DNA from: an uncultured Saprospiraceae bacterium
GTDB taxonomy: Bacteria > Bacteroidota > Bacteroidia > Chitinophagales > Saprospiraceae
Assembly (NCBI GenBank): GCA_937959375.1
Contig: CALGLS010000521.1
Coordinates: 1-7,576 of the forward strand
Direction of reading: 5' to 3'
DNA length: 7,576 bases
Positions 7,021 through 7,576 of this stretch are shown here, piece after piece. Within the stretch, counting starts at the first letter, position 1. Each line of letters starts with the position of its first letter. The notes below the pieces were generated by a model that was not told where the DNA came from, ran no database searches, and saw only the letters and a list, made by a program, of their open reading frames with translations. Position numbers and translations under genes: made by a program.

Positions 7021-7115
7021 AAAAAAGTTGGAAGATGGAAGACCGAAGTCGGAAGTTTCCCACTAACGCAAATCACGTTAAAAAGGAAACTTCGGTCTTC
7101 GGTCTTCGGACTTCC
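7021..7115 (-). terminator. Long hairpin with U-tract between atpA and atpG (possible attenuator)
   Basis: Bases 7030-7060 pair with 7085-7115: 26 Watson-Crick pairs and one G-U pair out of 31, with mismatches at 7035/7110, 7037/7108, 7049/7096 and 7051/7094. Inside, TAACG (7064-7068) pairs with CGTTA (7076-7080) around a 7-base loop. On the minus strand the stem is followed, after three bases, by six T (complement of 7021-7026), and atpG begins 24 bases later. The shape is that of an intrinsic terminator or attenuator inside an operon. Because atpG must be expressed, termination, if any, should be partial. It could also be only a repeat element, or act as an mRNA processing or stability structure. 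Confidence 0.5.
7030..7057. repeat. Heptamer array, left arm of the atpA-atpG hairpin
   Basis: Four consecutive plus-strand heptamers read GGAAGAT, GGAAGAC, CGAAGTC and GGAAGTT, the complement type of the array at 7091-7118. The opposed orientation of the two arrays creates the hairpin. Confidence 0.7.
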
Positions 7116-7118
7116 GTC
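7091..7118. repeat. Heptamer array, right arm of the atpA-atpG hairpin
   Basis: Four tandem heptamers read TTCGGTC, TTCGGTC, TTCGGAC and TTCCGTC, the clearest array in the window. The last two are identical to 4815-4828. The array ends seven bases before the atpA stop codon (7126-7128) and so lies directly 3' of that gene. Confidence 0.85.
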
Positions 7119-7125
7119 CTAAAAC

Positions 7126-7576
7126 TTAGCTATACTGCTTAGTCATTTCTGCTGCCAATGCTTCTACTTTCTTCAATGCTTCAGGATCTAATTTACCTGC
7201 GCGGAAAGTATCCAAAACATCAGAGTGACGTGACTCAAGTGTGCTCAAGAAATTTTCTTCAAATTCTTTGATCTTGTTTACTGGTACATCTTTCAACAAA
7301 CCTTTCGTTCCAAGATAGATGATCGCAACTTGCTTCTCAACTGATACTGGAGAGTACTGATCTTGCTTTAAGATTTCCACGTTACGCTTACCTTTTTCAA
7401 GGATAGCAGTAGTCGCAGCATCAAGGTCAGAACCGAATTTTGCGAAAGCTTCCAATTCACGGTATTGCGCTTGATCCAATTTCAAAGTACCCGATACTTT
7501 TTTCATTGCTTTGATCTGTGCGTTACCACCTACACGAGATACCGAGATACCTACGTTAATCGCTGGTCGAACACCT
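7126..7576 (-). CDS. atpA: F1Fo ATP synthase subunit alpha, C-terminal part
   Basis: The last 149 codons of atpA are present; the 5' part lies beyond the right window edge. The frame is open to the edge, starting GVRPAINVGISVSRVGG, well upstream of the first internal methionine at 7506. PAINVGISVS is the alpha/beta signature, and the arginine of SVSRVGG (residue 14 of the fragment) is the alpha 'arginine finger' that reaches into the catalytic site of beta. The remainder, KAMKKVSGTLKLDQAQYREL onward, is the helical C-terminal domain ending in EMTKQYS. Alpha alternates with beta in the F1 ring and binds nucleotide without hydrolysing it. It precedes atpG as in the usual atpB-E-F-H-A-G order; the genes upstream are not visible. 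Confidence 0.97.
   Translation of the reverse strand, partial: GVRPAINVGISVSRVGGNAQIKAMKKVSGTLKLDQAQYRELEAFAKFGSDLDAATTAILEKGKRNVEILKQDQYSPVSVEKQVAIIYLGTKGLLKDVPVNKIKEFEENFLSTLESRHSDVLDTFRAGKLDPEALKKVEALAAEMTKQYS

Noticed and set aside
7030..7118. Heptamer arrays as a CRISPR or VNTR locus
   Set aside because: Units are only seven bases, degenerate and without spacers; there are no cas genes and at most four units per array.

Overview
The window looks like ordinary chromosomal DNA of a member of the Bacteroidota, possibly of the Saprospiria/Cytophagia type; the rank below phylum is a guess. The reasons are AT-rich DNA, start sites without clear Shine-Dalgarno sequences, a long periplasmic two-component-type propeller (Reg_prop) plus Y_Y_Y sensor (an architecture typical of this phylum), and an ATP synthase operon that ends at atpG with no atpD or atpC after it.

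Layout from left to right. The window opens with a degenerate 7-base repeat that runs into the 3' end of cinA (31-1272, minus), a two-domain NMN deamidase/pyrophosphatase of the CinA family. A divergent intergenic region of 233 bases with one modest hairpin follows. Next is a large plus-strand gene (1506-4649) for a membrane-spanning sensor. It has a signal peptide, about 13-14 propeller blades, a Y_Y_Y domain, one membrane helix, a coiled coil and a class III cyclase domain whose visible active-site residues are those of an adenylate cyclase. A 185-base convergent gap (4650-4834) holds a duplicated 25-base hairpin element and a heptamer pair. Then come a minus-strand sugar-1-phosphate nucleotidyltransferase with a C-terminal left-handed beta-helix (4835-5830) and a 269-base gap with repeat remnants and a strong minus-strand terminator. 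Last are atpG (6100-6996) and the 3' part of atpA (7126-7576, cut by the window edge), both minus strand and separated by 129 bases that hold a long hairpin.

The genes do not form one pathway. atpA and atpG belong to one F1Fo ATP synthase operon; cinA, the cyclase and the nucleotidyltransferase appear to be independent units. No mobile element, CRISPR array, RNA gene or defence system is visible.

The most unusual feature is in the intergenic DNA. A family of degenerate heptamers (TTCGGTC/TTCGGAC/TTCCGTC and complements) lies directly after the stop codon of all four minus-strand genes. In the atpA-atpG gap two oppositely oriented arrays form a hairpin of about 31 pairs that ends in a U-tract just before atpG. 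The sensor-cyclase fusion is the most interesting protein. I found no convincing evidence of a wholly new multi-gene system.
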